From: Gnetum montanum
Taxonomy: Eukaryota; Streptophyta; Gnetopsida; Gnetales; Gnetaceae
NCBI GenBank assembly: GCA_015680685.1
Contig: MNCI01020276.1
Span: 186,468-250,467, forward strand
Length of the DNA stretch: 64,000 nucleotides
Direction of reading: 5' to 3'
Made by a program: the position numbers and the translations under genes. Below, piece by piece: positions 48,668 to 58,885 of this stretch (position 1 is the stretch's first letter; each line of letters begins with the position of its first letter). The notes beneath the pieces are model-generated. The model saw only the letters and a list, made by a program, of their open reading frames with translations, was not told where the DNA came from and did not search any database.

Positions 48668-51600
48668 CTTAATCTAGTCAATAACACCATGTGTTAACAT
48701 AACCGTGTGCATTAAGCTTAATTTTTGGGTTGAAGGAGGCCTCGAAGCCTTACTTGATAGGGAGGTGTTCAGATGTTCAATTACTTGTGATGGTGAGGGC
48801 TTGGTTGGATTGTTGGTTCTGAAGAAAGGCCTTTTCTGCATAGGGTTGTCAGAACCAACTGCAGGTTGAGGATTCACAACCCTCGTGACATTGGGTTATT
48901 GCAGTTGAGTGGGGAGTGCCCCTTGCATTGCTGGAGCGGGTGGTAATGGAGCTATCAGTGTGAGAGTTGCGAATGGGTTTGGAGGATGGTATGTATGTGG
49001 TGTGTCTCCCCTAGGAGAAGGAGTCCTATAATACTCTCGAGCTTGGTAGTGACGTTGTGGGGTCACATGATCAATAGAGTCACGTGGAGAGATTGACTCC
49101 TGCTCGTAACAGCCATATGGGTCCGGTTGTCGGTAAGGGTATTTTTGCCTTGGTGGTGGCATCCCCCATGACTGTGGGTATTGCCACTGCTGGTGTTGCT
49201 CGATAGGTTGTGGTGGAGTTCCACTTGGATAATACGTTAACGGTTGGTGGAACTGTCTCGGGTTACCTTGGGGATAAGGTAACCGTCGAGGTGCTTGCTG
49301 TTTGTTAAGTCATGGGTTAAGTGCATACACCCCAGACTCTTGCAGATGTGAGATTACTGGGCAACATCCCTTAGGATGGTCATACTGACATATCTCACAT
49401 CCACCATCATTGTCCGTATTAGAATCCACAACCTCTTCAGTGATGGCCACTTTACCCTTACCTTGGTTACGTGCATGGTCCAAATCCCTCTTTTTCTTTT
49501 TGTCATAGTCACTACTTCACTCCTTAGACTCCTCTACGATTTTAAGGACGGTTTCAAATCTACTATCCAAGGAGTCCCACATTTGATCTACATTTGTTGA
49601 CACTTCTGTTATTAATTTTTGGAGCGGCAAGGTTTTTCTATTCACCATCTCTTCAAGTGGTGACTCTTCCTCCTCCTCACAGAATCTCACTCCCCTTTTT
49701 TAGAGGGAAGGATCGCGGTTGTACTCTTCCGCACTTTCTCTCTTACGTAGCTCCCCTTCTTCCTTAGCTACTTGCTCCAACAATCTATGAACTTGATGGG
49801 ACCTAAGCTTGGATAATCTTCCTTGGTGATGAGACGCGACATGCACTGAGCCGTGATATCGCGTACGCGATATNNNNNNNNNNNNNNNNNNNNNNNNNNN
49901 NNNNNNNNNNNNNNNNNNNNNNNNNNNNNNNNNNNNNNNNNNNNNNNNNNNNNNNNNNNNNNNNNNNNNNNNNNNNNNNNNNNNNNNNNNNNNNNNNNNN
50001 NNNNNNNNNNNNNNNNNNNNNNNNNNNNNNNNNNNNNNNNNNNNNNNNNNNNNNNNNNNNNNNNNNNNNNNNNNNNNNNNNNNNNNNNNNNNNNNNNNNN
50101 NNNNNNNNNNNNNNNNNNNNNNNNNNNNNNNNNNNNNNNNNNNNNNNNNNNNNNNNNNNNNNNNNNNNNNNNNNNNNNNNNNNNNNNNNNNNNNNNNNNN
50201 NNNNNNNNNNNNNNNNNNNNNNNNNNNNNNNNNNNNNNNNNNNNNNNNNNNNNNNNNNNNNNNNNNNNNNNNNNNNNNNNNNNNNNNNNNNNNNNNNNNN
50301 NNNNNNNNNNNNNNNNNNNNNNNNNNNNNNNNNNNNNNNNNNNNNNNNNNNNNNNNNNNNNNNNNNNNNNNNNNNNNNNNNNNNNNNNNNNNNNNNNNNN
50401 NNNNNNNNNNNNNNNNNNNNNNNNNNNNNNNNNNNNNNNNNNNNNNNNNNNNNNNNNNNNNNNNNNNNNNNNNNNNNNNNNNNNNNNNNNNNNNNNNNAA
50501 AAAATCACATACCTCAGACTTGCTTAACCATACACCGTGACACTTACAAGCAAGCCTGGGAAGACAACGAACGATTAACCCCAAGTGTTTCTTGTGGTGT
50601 TAAGGCATTTAGTCTGCGGAGTTCGACCGGATCGCGCATGCAAGCTCGTATTCGTATGGTTGAGTGTAGGGGTACCTCGCCACTCATCACTTGGGCATAT
50701 GTTCCAAGGGTTCTCCTGGTTTTTTGCCTAAGTCCATCTATGAGATGGTGTAGTTAATCCTGCTGTGCGTAACCATGGCCCGAGCAACGATGTAACAGTG
50801 CATAATAACGACCCATGGTGGCATCCAAGGGTTCATGATTTCCTTGCTTCCATCCTTGGATTTTCTTTCGCAAGTTGGACACCTGGGAGTACATTTGATA
50901 TTTATCATTAAACAGTTCTAGCATCGTATTCCACCTTCAAATGGATTCTAGTACTAGCTTTCCACTTCTTTCATCAGTGTCCTTGGGAACAACTTTAATT
51001 TTTGCCACTCGTTCTCAATGTTCTACAAGGCACATGCATCGTGCAATGCTTGTAAGTGGTTCTGAGGATCAGCGTTGTATCCCCCCTCAAATCGTGCGAT
51101 GTTATTCATGTCTATTCTCTTGATCTTGCTATCTCTTTGGTGCCTTGTGGGTATTCTTACAACCTCCGTGATGTCTAACATGCTTCAGGTTGCAAGTAGG
51201 GGTTCTTCGTGGTCATTTCGTTCGTAGCGTCTGTGATGTCTATGCGGTTCCCTACTTTCCCTTCTTCTATGCCGTGATTCTCTAGAATGCCCTCGTCCTC
51301 GTTCTCGACTCTTTTGTCAAGGTTTCTCACTCTGTTCACCCTTATCCTCATGGTTAGGTTCCTTATGACTGCGTCCTAATACAAAAGGAGAGGGTGAATG
51401 TCATGATGAAGGTGAAGAAGAAGGAGAACCATCGCCATGACGATGTTTCCTACCTTCTCTTTGGTGGTCTTGACCCCGATCGTGATTATGATTAGACTAC
51501 CTGCCCTTATCATGTGTTTGTGTTCCCTCATTGAACACTTGGTGTTCATGGGGATCAAAACCAGGATTGTGAATCGTGGAGTGGAGGTTCTGATACACCA

Positions 51601-52123
51601 CCTCCTCACCATTGTTAGGAGGGGGAACATCATTTTTTGGAGAACTTATGGAAATAGGTTCACCACCCTCAATTTCGCTTAAGATGGGTGGAGCGTTATG
51701 GGGTCCTTTGCCCTTCAACGATGTATAGTATCTCTCCTGTCACAAGTCCCTTTGACGTTGCGCTTCCGTGGGTTGGTAGTCCCTTGTGTCATAATCGCAT
51801 GCAACGTACTCTACGTATAACTGTGACATGCCTATTCATGCGAGAGCACGGAGGAGCATGTTGGGGATTGCTCGGTCTGGAGGCAACACTATGTTACCTT
51901 CCAAGTCTCTCCAACACAGTTGTTCATCCTGATGGAGAATAAAGGTAAAGTCAAGTACATATTCATCATGATGAAGATATAACACAAGGAATTGTTGAGG
52001 AACTGGCGGATCTTGGTTACGTGTGTTGTGCCGCCAACTGTCTCTTGTGTTGTTCCTAAGCAGTGAAGTGCTTTTGTGTGAAGAATAAGACATTTTCGTC
52101 TTGTTCAGTGTGCTATTTACCAT
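48668..52123 (-). pseudogene. gag of element A, interrupted by a solo LTR
   Basis: The same frame as protease continues up-strand. The proline-rich gag end with QKRPFF is near 48840, and PPPRQKYPYRQPDPYG near 49160. The zinc-knuckle region is around 49360-49410. A capsid block with MNNIARFEGGYNADPQ lies near 51050-51100, matching FSGGYDLDPYQH of P. The N-terminal part with YVLDFTFILHQDEQL is near 51960, beginning at 52123 or a few codons inside. The solo LTR at 49827-50689, with its 625-base gap, splits the frame. The gene is inactive. Confidence 0.75.
49827..50689 (+). mobile_element. Solo LTR in element A gag, TSD CTTGG, contains a 625-N gap
   Basis: It starts TGATGAGACGCG at 49827, shows GATATCGCG/CGCGATAT U3 motifs, and ends with the shared terminus CGCCACTCATCA at 50689. 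CTTGG flanks it at 49822-49826 and 50690-50694. The 625 Ns at 49874-50498 replace most of U3-R. The known parts match the solo LTR at 54280-55058. The orientation is opposite to its host element. Confidence 0.92.
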
Positions 52124-52220
52124 TGTTTAAGTTTTCTTTTGATCAACCCTAAGGGTTCGTTCTAGCATCCTAATGATGTGAATGATCTTCTATGTTCTAC
52201 GTAGCGCACAAACAACTAAG

Positions 52221-52238
52221 TCCCCTGCAACGGTGCCA
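52221..52238 (-). promoter_or_regulatory. Primer-binding site of element A
   Basis: On the minus strand, TGGCACCGTTGCAGGGGA follows the 5' LTR. It differs from a perfect tRNA-Asp complement at two positions. Confidence 0.75.
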
Positions 52239-52239
52239 A

Positions 52240-53017
52240 TGATGAGTGGCGAGGTACCCCTACACTCAACCATACGAATACGAGCGTCTCGTGCACAATC
52301 TGGTCGCACTCCAAGGACTAAGTGCTTACGTGCCTTAATGGAACACTTAAGGTTAGTCAATCGCTATCTTCCCAAACTTACTTGTATTGTCACGGTTGTA
52401 TGGTTAAGTAAGCTTGAGGTATATGATTTTTATATCTTTTGTCTTTTCAATGTCTTATGTTAAGAGGGGAAGGTGAAGAGAACTATATGACTAACTTTCA
52501 TTAACTATTCACTAACTAAGTTCTGATTGTCCTAGCACTAGTATTCATTCCCACTTGCCGTACATACCCTAAACTAGTGCAACGTTGCTGGGATTACCAA
52601 ACGCTACTCGTTACTAGGTTACCAAGCGTTACACACGTGCTCGAAGCAGTCGTACTGAGTGCACTTAACTAGGAGAGTCAAGGGTTGAGAGAGATTAATT
52701 ATCTAGGACAAAATTTAAACATTTAACAATAATTAAATCCTATTTAGCTTAGTCCACATGCTGCAAGGTTTATCAGAAAGTTTGTCTTTATTGCCGTATA
52801 CAAATGTGTGCTCAGGTACAATTTGCTCAAATAAAGATCTGTTCACTTCGAGACTCCTACTGCGGGCACATGGAAATTATTCTAACTCTGGAATGATAAA
52901 ACTACTATAGTTTGGCTAAGGGTCTAAATCTAGATGCCTAAAACAAGGAAAGCTGCCTCTTATTTATAGATGTTACGGCGAGCTGCGATATCGCGTATGC
53001 GATATTGTGGCTCATCA
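52240..53017 (-). repeat. 5' LTR of element A
   Basis: A 778-bp LTR. On the minus strand it begins TGATGAGCCACAATATCGC at 53017 and ends CGCCACTCATCA at 52240. A minus-strand TATAAATAAGAGGC box is near 52960. The right flank in element B gag is ACTAG (53018-53022). The left copy of the target duplication is lost with the deletion at 42670. Confidence 0.9.
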
Positions 53018-53447
53018 ACTAGTATTTTGCACAATATACTCAGCATGATGTTCTTGGAGACCCATCGTATAAGCATTTATTAGAGCATTGCAGGAATGAA
53101 TTGATCAGGCGACAACACAATGTTACCTCTATGGCACGCCACCACAATTGTTCATCCTGATGTATGTTGAAGGTGAAATTTGGTACATACTCATGAAGAT
53201 GAGCATATACGATTTGATATTGTTGGGGCACCTACTAATGAGCTTCATTAGACTTGGGCAAAGAGGCACTCCTGTGAGAAGAAGACATTTTCGATTAGAT
53301 GAGAAAAAATGCAATGTGCTTTTAAATTTTGTTATAGTAATTGTAAAATATGATATGACTCTAAGGTTCATTCCAACAATTTAAATAATCTCACTAGGTT
53401 GTAGATAACGCACAAAACAACCAAAAGGTCCCTAACAATGGCACCAA
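53018..53447 (-). pseudogene. 5' end of element B: primer site and start of gag
   Basis: Adjoining the 5' LTR on the minus strand is a primer-binding-like TTGGTGCCATTGTTAGG. A leader and the N-terminal gag follow (at 53231-53040: YVPNFTFNIHQDEQLWW), homologous to YVLDFTFILHQDEQLCW of element A. It stops where element A was inserted, at 53017/53018. Confidence 0.75.
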
Positions 53448-54265
53448 TGATGAGTGGCGAGGTACCCCTATGCCCAACCATACAAATCACTAAGGCGTTT
53501 ACATGCGATTCGGTCGAATTCCATGGACGTATAGTTCTCTAGTACACTAGCTCTTCTAGGAAGTAAAATGGGTGTTGAGAATGTTCATTGTCTTCCCAAC
53601 TACACTTGTGAAGCTCAAGTGTATTGTTTAAGTGTAATTGAGGTACATGATTTTTTTATCTTTTATGTTTTATAAATTTTATTACCTACAACAAGAATGA
53701 AACGTAGCGTAATTGAAGATCTAATTCATCTACTGCCTAGCTAGCCTAACACAAGTAACTGCCCCACTTTCCTAGACACATCTTGAACACATATAGTGCT
53801 ACTGGGCTACCAAAACATTAAGCAGTGTTGGGTTACCAAGTACTATGTGTATGCTTGAAGTGGTTGTGCTTGTGTTCATTAACTACTAGAAAGTATTACT
53901 CAATTGAAATGCAATAAAGTAAGGTGCATTAAAAGAAACATTAATCTATTCTTAGTGTTGCAAGGATTGTCAAAAGAGTTCATTTTTATTCTTGTCACAT
54001 TGCTGCGCTCAAGTACATAAGTGTTCAAACAAAGAACTGTACACACTTAGATTCCTTTTGCAGGCACTTGCACTTAGAAAATATTGTAACTCTGGAGAAA
54101 ATAAACTATGAGAGCTTTGCTACTTTGACTGAAAACTATCAAAAAATCATGCCAAATCGGGAGCCTAGGCACCATATTTATAGGCCAACGTATATCCCTC
54201 GATGTTGGATACCTGACATTGCATCTGGACCCTAACATCAGAGAAAATGAAAATATGCTTCATCA
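53448..54265 (-). repeat. 5' LTR of element B
   Basis: An 818-bp LTR ending (minus strand) with CACTCATCA at 53448 and beginning TGATGAAGCATA at 54265. It is close to 29667-30545 but has fewer U3 repeats. A minus-strand TATAAATATGG box is near 54180. GATGA follows at 54266-54270. Confidence 0.85.
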
Positions 54266-54279
54266 GATGAGATACCTTT

Positions 54280-55058
54280 TGATGAGACACGGATTGCACA
54301 AGCCGCGATATCGCGGCCGACGCGATATCGCATCCCCTGCGATATCGTGTCCTTCCCTGCGATATCGCGGTCCGCAGCCATATCTATAAATAAGAGGCGG
54401 CACTCCCCTCATTTCTGATCTTAGGCGTAAAGTAGCGAAGCTCTGGCTGATTGATCACCCCAGAGATAGAATATTTTCCATGTGCCCGCAGTAGGAGTCC
54501 CCCAAGTGAACGGTTCTTTATTCGAGCAGCTTTGTACCTGAACGTTAGGTGTGTACGGAAATAAAGACGAGCTTTGTCAATAAACCTTGCAGTGCATGGA
54601 TAAGTTTAATTAATGTTATTTACTGCTTTCCTAGTAACGCGACATGAGTACGACTTGGTTACGAGCGTTGACGAATGTGTACGGCTAGCCAAGGAATCGG
54701 GTACTCATCGCGATTAGATTCTCTCACCCTTTCCTCCTAGAATGTGGGACAAGTACGACTTGATTACGAGCATCTCCGGATGTGTACGGCTAGTCAAGGA
54801 ATNAGAATTAGTTTTAGTTCCTCAACCCTTCACCGTTTAGCATAGGAGATAAACTGAAAAATACCAAAAAAAATCATATACCTCAGACTTGCTTAACCAT
54901 ACACCGTGACACATACAAGTAAGCCTGGGAAGACAACGAACGATTAACCCCAAGTGTTCCATGGGGCGTTTAGGCATTTAGTCTGCGGAGTTCGACCGGA
55001 TCGCGCGTGCTACGCTCGTTTCGTATGGTTGAGTGTAGGGGTACCTCGCCACTCATCA
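54280..55058 (+). mobile_element. Solo LTR, plus strand, TSD CCTTT
   Basis: A 779-bp complete LTR: start TGATGAGACACGG, end CGCCACTCATCA. CCTTT flanks it at 54275-54279 and 55059-55063. U3 has four GCGATATCG(C/T) palindromes at 54305, 54322, 54339 and 54359, then TATAAATA at 54385-54392. It lies only nine bases outside the GATGA flank of element B. The single N at 54803 falls in R/U5. Confidence 0.93.
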
Positions 55059-55631
55059 CCTTTTATCAATGTTAGTCCTTAATCAGTTTCGCATAGAATT
55101 ATTGCCATCTTCATGTATTTCTAAACTTTATGAATAATTCCATTTCCTGAGTTTCTTGCTCTGTTTCTCAAAGCTTTTGTGATTTTACTTTTGGAAAGTT
55201 AGCTAGTAGATAGTTCAGAATTTAGGATTGACATTTCTTGTAAAATCATCCATTTATTATATGTATGCTATGTAAGAAATAAAAGCTAGACTTATAGGAA
55301 GGCTATCCAATTCTTTGAAAGTCATGTTAGAAAAAAGGCCAAAAGGGTTAGATAGCGATTACCTATAAGTCAAAAAATTCTTAAGTTAGAAATTTCTATT
55401 TGCTTAGATAAATCTTTTTTTGTTATATACCCTAAATCATATTAACATATCAACACCAACAAAGGCTATTTGGGGGCATTTGTGCGTTAGTGGTACTAGA
55501 GACCAGCAACCACCTAAAATGAATTTATAAAATTTGTTTATTGTGGCAGAGTTGATTTTGTTTCTACTAAAACAACAAGTTATGCTAATTTAACATCATT
55601 TTGGCCAAGAGGCCAACTACCAATAATAGAT

Positions 55632-55830
55632 TGGCAATGCTAAATAATATTTCATTCATAATGCTCCAAGGAGAGCTTATCGGTAACACTAAATAATATT
55701 TCATTCATAAAGCTAGAGGGAGAGCTTATTGGTAACATTAAATAATATTTCATCCATAACATTCCAAGGAGAGCCTCTTTGTAATGCTAAATAATATTTC
55801 ATCCATAATACCAACATATTTGCTCCAAGC
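55632..55830. repeat. 49-bp tandem repeat, four copies
   Basis: TAAATAATATTTCAT recurs at 55641, 55690, 55739 and 55788, exactly 49 bases apart each time. In between lie variants of CATAATGCTCCAAGGAGAG. Confidence 0.85.
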
Positions 55831-56394
55831 AATCTATGGCTTTTATGGTTATGTCTTCTTATTACAATGCACAAGGAATAAAATTCATGAAAATTCAAAA
55901 TATTTTTTAGCACGAGATTTAGTACCAAACTTGAAATTAGCTATTTCAATGTACATGGAATAAAACTTGGAAGGGCATGGGAATATGTATGGAAACAACG
56001 ATCTATGAAAATTCAAAATATTCTTTAGCACAAGATTTAGTACCAAACTTGGAATTAGTTATCCTTCTCATCATGCAATCATAGTGATCTCACCACAATT
56101 GTTATAGAATACATAGAATTAAGGAAAATGGCAACTTGGATAATTTTTAATACTATAGATGAACTAAACTTAAACTTCCCTTTTGCAAGATTCTCTTGGC
56201 CAAATTATAAGTATATATATTAAATATATAAGTAAGCTAGTTATATTCCATTGTAATACTTTTCCTAATGATATGTAGCACATTTGATTAGCTCATTACC
56301 TCACTAGGTAAGATGGAGTCATACTTGAGGCATTATTATATTCCTGTATAATATATTCCTAACATAAGATGTTGGCTATATGTCTAACACCTCC

Positions 56395-56760
56395 CTGTGT
56401 AATACCTTTTTAGTATCATGTTGACTATGTATCTTGGGAGTAAATATTGTTTAAAAAGGATTTTAGGTTCTAACCTCCTCTCCATCCCACCCTCCCCACC
56501 CTTTCTATGGTATAAGATTAGAAGCACAATACTTTTCTTGAGTAGCCTAGTGGTAAGACTCTTGATTTAGAAGCTCAAAGTTATGAGTTTGATTTAGATA
56601 GGAAATGCTGAGTTATAAAGTTAAAATGACTATATGTCTTGGGATAAATATTGTTAAAAAAAGGTTATAGGTTCATACGCCTATTTAGAATTAAAATAAC
56701 ACTTAGCTAGCATGAATCACATGCTCCAAACATCAAAGGTTATAGATTCAATTACATGTC
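56395..56760 (+). repeat. Possible tRNA-derived SINE
   Basis: TAGCCTAGTGG at 56543-56553 matches the pol III A box of tRNA-derived SINEs. GAGTTTGATTT at 56585 fits a decayed B box at a suitable spacing. Copies of a tail-like phrase (CTTGGGA..AAATATTGTT then AGGTTC) occur both before (56434) and after (56637). No target duplication was identified. Confidence 0.4.
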
Positions 56761-57300
56761 TTGGGATTAGTTAAGATTTATAGGGTATGAGATTAGAAGC
56801 ACAAGACTTGCCTTGTTTTTAATTAAAATTAAAATGATGCTAAGATAATATGAATCACATGCTCCCAATGCCCAAGATTACAGATCCAATTCAATCCCAA
56901 TTAATTAAATTTGTTGCAATTAATAGTAACTTAAAGTACAATGCTTATTATAATAAACTTCTTTAGTAGTCATGACATTAACAATGGCCATGGATCATGG
57001 GTCGTATGCTCTTAAAACTTCGTGTAATACTTTGAAAAATAACTCATTGATAAAATTTTAAAGTTATATTTATATTTATATTTCATTAAGAAAATGCATT
57101 GAATTTTGAGCTTTGCGTCTAGTTTTACCGCAAGCGGTTTAAACGTGGCTGGATTTACCATTAAAAATTCAAGATCACTTAACATGCAGTGAACGCGGTA
57201 TCAAGGACTTAGTATATTCTTAACCTATATTATAATACGTTAAATAATTAATTAAAATGTCAAACTACGGCAACTTCAATACCCGTACTCATGTTTGTGG

Positions 57301-58098
57301 TTTTGACCACTCAAAACCATAGGCGCCTCGGCCATGCGTGGAATTCGGAAAACGAATCAGAATGACGTCATTTGCTCACAATGTGCAGAAAACAAGGATA
57401 TAGCCTCCACTCCAATCCCAGGAACTATTTTATTTTTCATTTTGTGACGCAGTATTACAATTTCCGAACATTCTCACCGTGCGTGGAAAAAGGCCACGTC
57501 AGCATGCAGGAAGATACGATTCGGATTCAACTTTAGACACAGTCCTCATGCATAGAGCTCGGAAAGCGGGCCGCCCATGCGGCAAAGCACGAATAAGCAA
57601 AAACGTCAAGCATTTACCGCACAGAAAAATTCAAGCCGGCCAAAACAAAACAAAACAAAAAGAAAACGAAAAAACAAAAATCCTTCTTCTACGCAACGTC
57701 GCCAAAATACAGCGAATATCAAGTTTCGAAAGCCCATCTCCATCCTGCAGCTTTATACACTCACGCGATGGACGCCGTGACCAGCTCAGCTGCCCGACCG
57801 CAGCGGGTCCCACGCCCTCCAAAACATTAAGCAGGGTAATTATTAGGCCATCATAATGTTGGCGCCAAGGTTTTCGCGGTTTACGGGCAGGGGCAATAAA
57901 ATCCCGAGCCGAGTGGGAGCGCGCCACGTGGAAAGCGTGGTGAACCAACCAGGGTTTAGCGAAACCCGGTCAGAGTAACCCGGGTCTCCGCTTGTCCTCC
58001 TTCCGCTGGCATGGCATGGCACAGCGCGCAAATTACACGGAGGCAGCTTTTTGGCCGGCGTTATTTATAATTCGTGGCCCGGGCCGTGGTCTCCCTCT
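57301..58098 (+). promoter_or_regulatory. Formin promoter region
   Basis: GC-rich proximal region with three ACGT-core sites typical of plant bZIP or bHLH factors: TGACGTCA at 57363-57370, CCACGTCA at 57494-57501 and the G-box CCACGTGG at 57924-57931. A TATTTATAA box lies at about 58063-58071, followed by a pyrimidine patch (CTCCCTCTTTTTCTTCTCC at about 58090-58108), both usual plant core promoter elements. Transcription probably starts near 58090-58100, giving a leader of about 750 bases. Confidence 0.55.
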
Positions 58099-58131
58099 TT
58101 TTCTTCTCCTTTCTGGGCGCCCCACCCTGTC

Positions 58132-58164
58132 ATGGACTGCGCGCTCGGCGGCCCATTCACGTAG
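58132..58164 (+). CDS. Upstream ORF 1 of the formin leader (10 codons)
   Basis: ATG at 58132 in good context (G at -3, G at +4), ending in TAG at 58162-58164. Translation is inferred only from position. Confidence 0.35.
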   Translation: MDCALGGPFT

Positions 58165-58532
58165 ACGAACAACAACAACAACAGCAACAGCAACGGGAGG
58201 AGAAGCGAAGAACAGCAGCTGCAGCAGCATCACAAGAAGAAGAGAAGACACAACCACCGCAACAACAAGCATAACAAGAGCCACCTCAACCTCAACCTCA
58301 ACCTCAACCTTAACCTCAACATTAGTCTCAACCTCGAGCTCGGCCGTAGCATTTGCAGCAAGAACCAGAAGAAGAAGAAGAAGCAGCAGCAGCTCGATCG
58401 CGATCGCGATCTCGGTGAAACGGACGCAAAGGAAAAAGGAGAGAAACGCATCATCATCATCGTCGTCGTCGTCGTCATTTGTTGTTGTTGTTGTTGTTGT
58501 TGTTGTGGCGGTGTTGAGTTTTGGAGAAGCGC

Positions 58533-58616
58533 ATGCGGAACAGAGGCGGAAGAGGTGGAGGAGGAGGAGGAGGAGCAGCAGCAGCATCAGCTGAAGGAAA
58601 CTGCGATCATCTATGA
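58533..58616 (+). CDS. Upstream ORF 2 of the formin leader (27 codons)
   Basis: It encodes a glycine- and alanine-rich peptide from the GAG/CAG repeats. The start context is weak (C at -3, C at +4). Its TGA overlaps the ATG of the next upstream ORF in the sequence ATGA (58613-58616). Confidence 0.35.
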   Translation: MRNRGGRGGGGGGGAAAASAEGNCDHL

Positions 58617-58885
58617 AGTCTCCGGCGCCAGCAGCAGCAGCAGCGTCAGCATCAGCAGGAGAAGCGACGAGGATAGTGATTTTTTGTTGCGCGTTTGCGT
58701 GTGCGAGATCCGGTAGCGGCGGAGGATTGCGATTGGGATTGGTGTTGGTCTTGCTTGAGGTGAAGGTGAAGGTGAAGGTGCGGGTGAGGCCTCCCGCTGG
58801 ATCGGGCGTCTCCGGCGGCGCTAGGGCACGCTCGCGAGGGTTAGAGGCCGCCAATGGCGCTGTTCCGCAAGCTTTTCTACCGTAA
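58613..58885 (+). CDS. Upstream ORF 3, overlapping the formin start out of frame (90 codons)
   Basis: It begins MKSPAPAAAAASASAG and ends at TAA 58883-58885, so it runs 32 bases past the formin ATG (58854) in a different frame. The start context is weak (T at -3, A at +4). If ribosomes use it they cannot easily initiate on the formin ATG, so formin output would depend on leaky scanning. Confidence 0.4.
   Translation: MKSPAPAAAAASASAGEATRIVIFCCAFACARSGSGGGLRLGLVLVLLEVKVKVKVRVRPPAGSGVSGGARARSRGLEAANGAVPQAFLP

Larger units (their letters stand above)
42671..53017 (-). mobile_element. Element A: near-complete Athila-like retrotransposon
   Basis: Minus strand: 5' LTR 52240-53017, primer site, gag, protease, RT, RNase H, integrase, post-pol spacer, polypurine tract (43140-43153 on the plus strand: TACCCCCATGAATG) and a truncated 3' LTR. 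It is the best preserved element here; the RT, protease and integrase active sites are recognisable. The two LTRs differ at roughly 16 positions over about 460 aligned bases (my count by eye), besides a U3 repeat difference. It lacks the third ORF. A solo LTR (49827-50689) interrupts gag. Confidence 0.85.
29667..54265 (-). mobile_element. Element B: Athila-like retrotransposon with nested insertions
   Basis: A minus-strand element bounded by two LTRs of one subfamily (5' LTR 53448-54265, 3' LTR 29667-30545) and flanked by GATGA at 29662-29666 and 54266-54270. The repeat is partly ambiguous because the LTR itself begins TGATGA. B sequence occupies 53018-54265 and 29667-36705. Everything between is a nested pair, P and A. 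Roughly 1.7 kb of B gag expected at the insertion site, judged against element A, is missing. The wording of LTR, primer site, gag and pol ties the two halves together. Confidence 0.75.
55064..57300. other. AT-rich intergenic DNA upstream of the formin gene
   Basis: No gene seen. It contains a 49-bp tandem repeat (55632-55830), a direct repeat of about 55 bp at roughly 55885-55940 and 56004-56060 (core TTTAGTACCAAACTTG), and the SINE-like stretch at 56395-56760. Base composition turns GC-rich at about 57300. Confidence 0.55.
58099..58853 (+). promoter_or_regulatory. Formin 5' leader rich in triplet and hexamer repeats
   Basis: Blocks of short repeats: CAA/CAG at 58167-58195, CTCAAC hexamers at about 58285-58325, GAA then CAG at 58366-58392, CAT then CGT at 58449-58475, TTG at 58479-58506, GAG then CAG at 58553-58588, and GGTGAA at 58759-58784. 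The CAA block near the 5' end and the TTG block near 58490 are complementary and could pair. The low-complexity reading frames on both strands come from these repeats. Confidence 0.55.

Noticed and set aside
49700-50584. Open frames of 220-290 codons across the N gap
   Set aside because: They are open only because the 625 Ns contain no stops. The sequence is a solo LTR inside gag.
36706-53017. One giant element bounded by inverted LTRs
   Set aside because: The two halves are on opposite strands, each with its own primer site and gag. The join near 42670 falls inside coding and LTR sequence, so two separate insertions plus a deletion fit better.
57479-58594. Plus-strand open frames upstream of the formin
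   Set aside because: Low-complexity Ser/Thr/Arg or basic sequence in a GC-rich promoter and leader. No family resemblance.
58033-58854. Long antisense open frame (273 codons) over the formin leader
   Set aside because: It consists of homopolymer and dipeptide runs from triplet repeats, with no domain. The same region is open in several frames on both strands.
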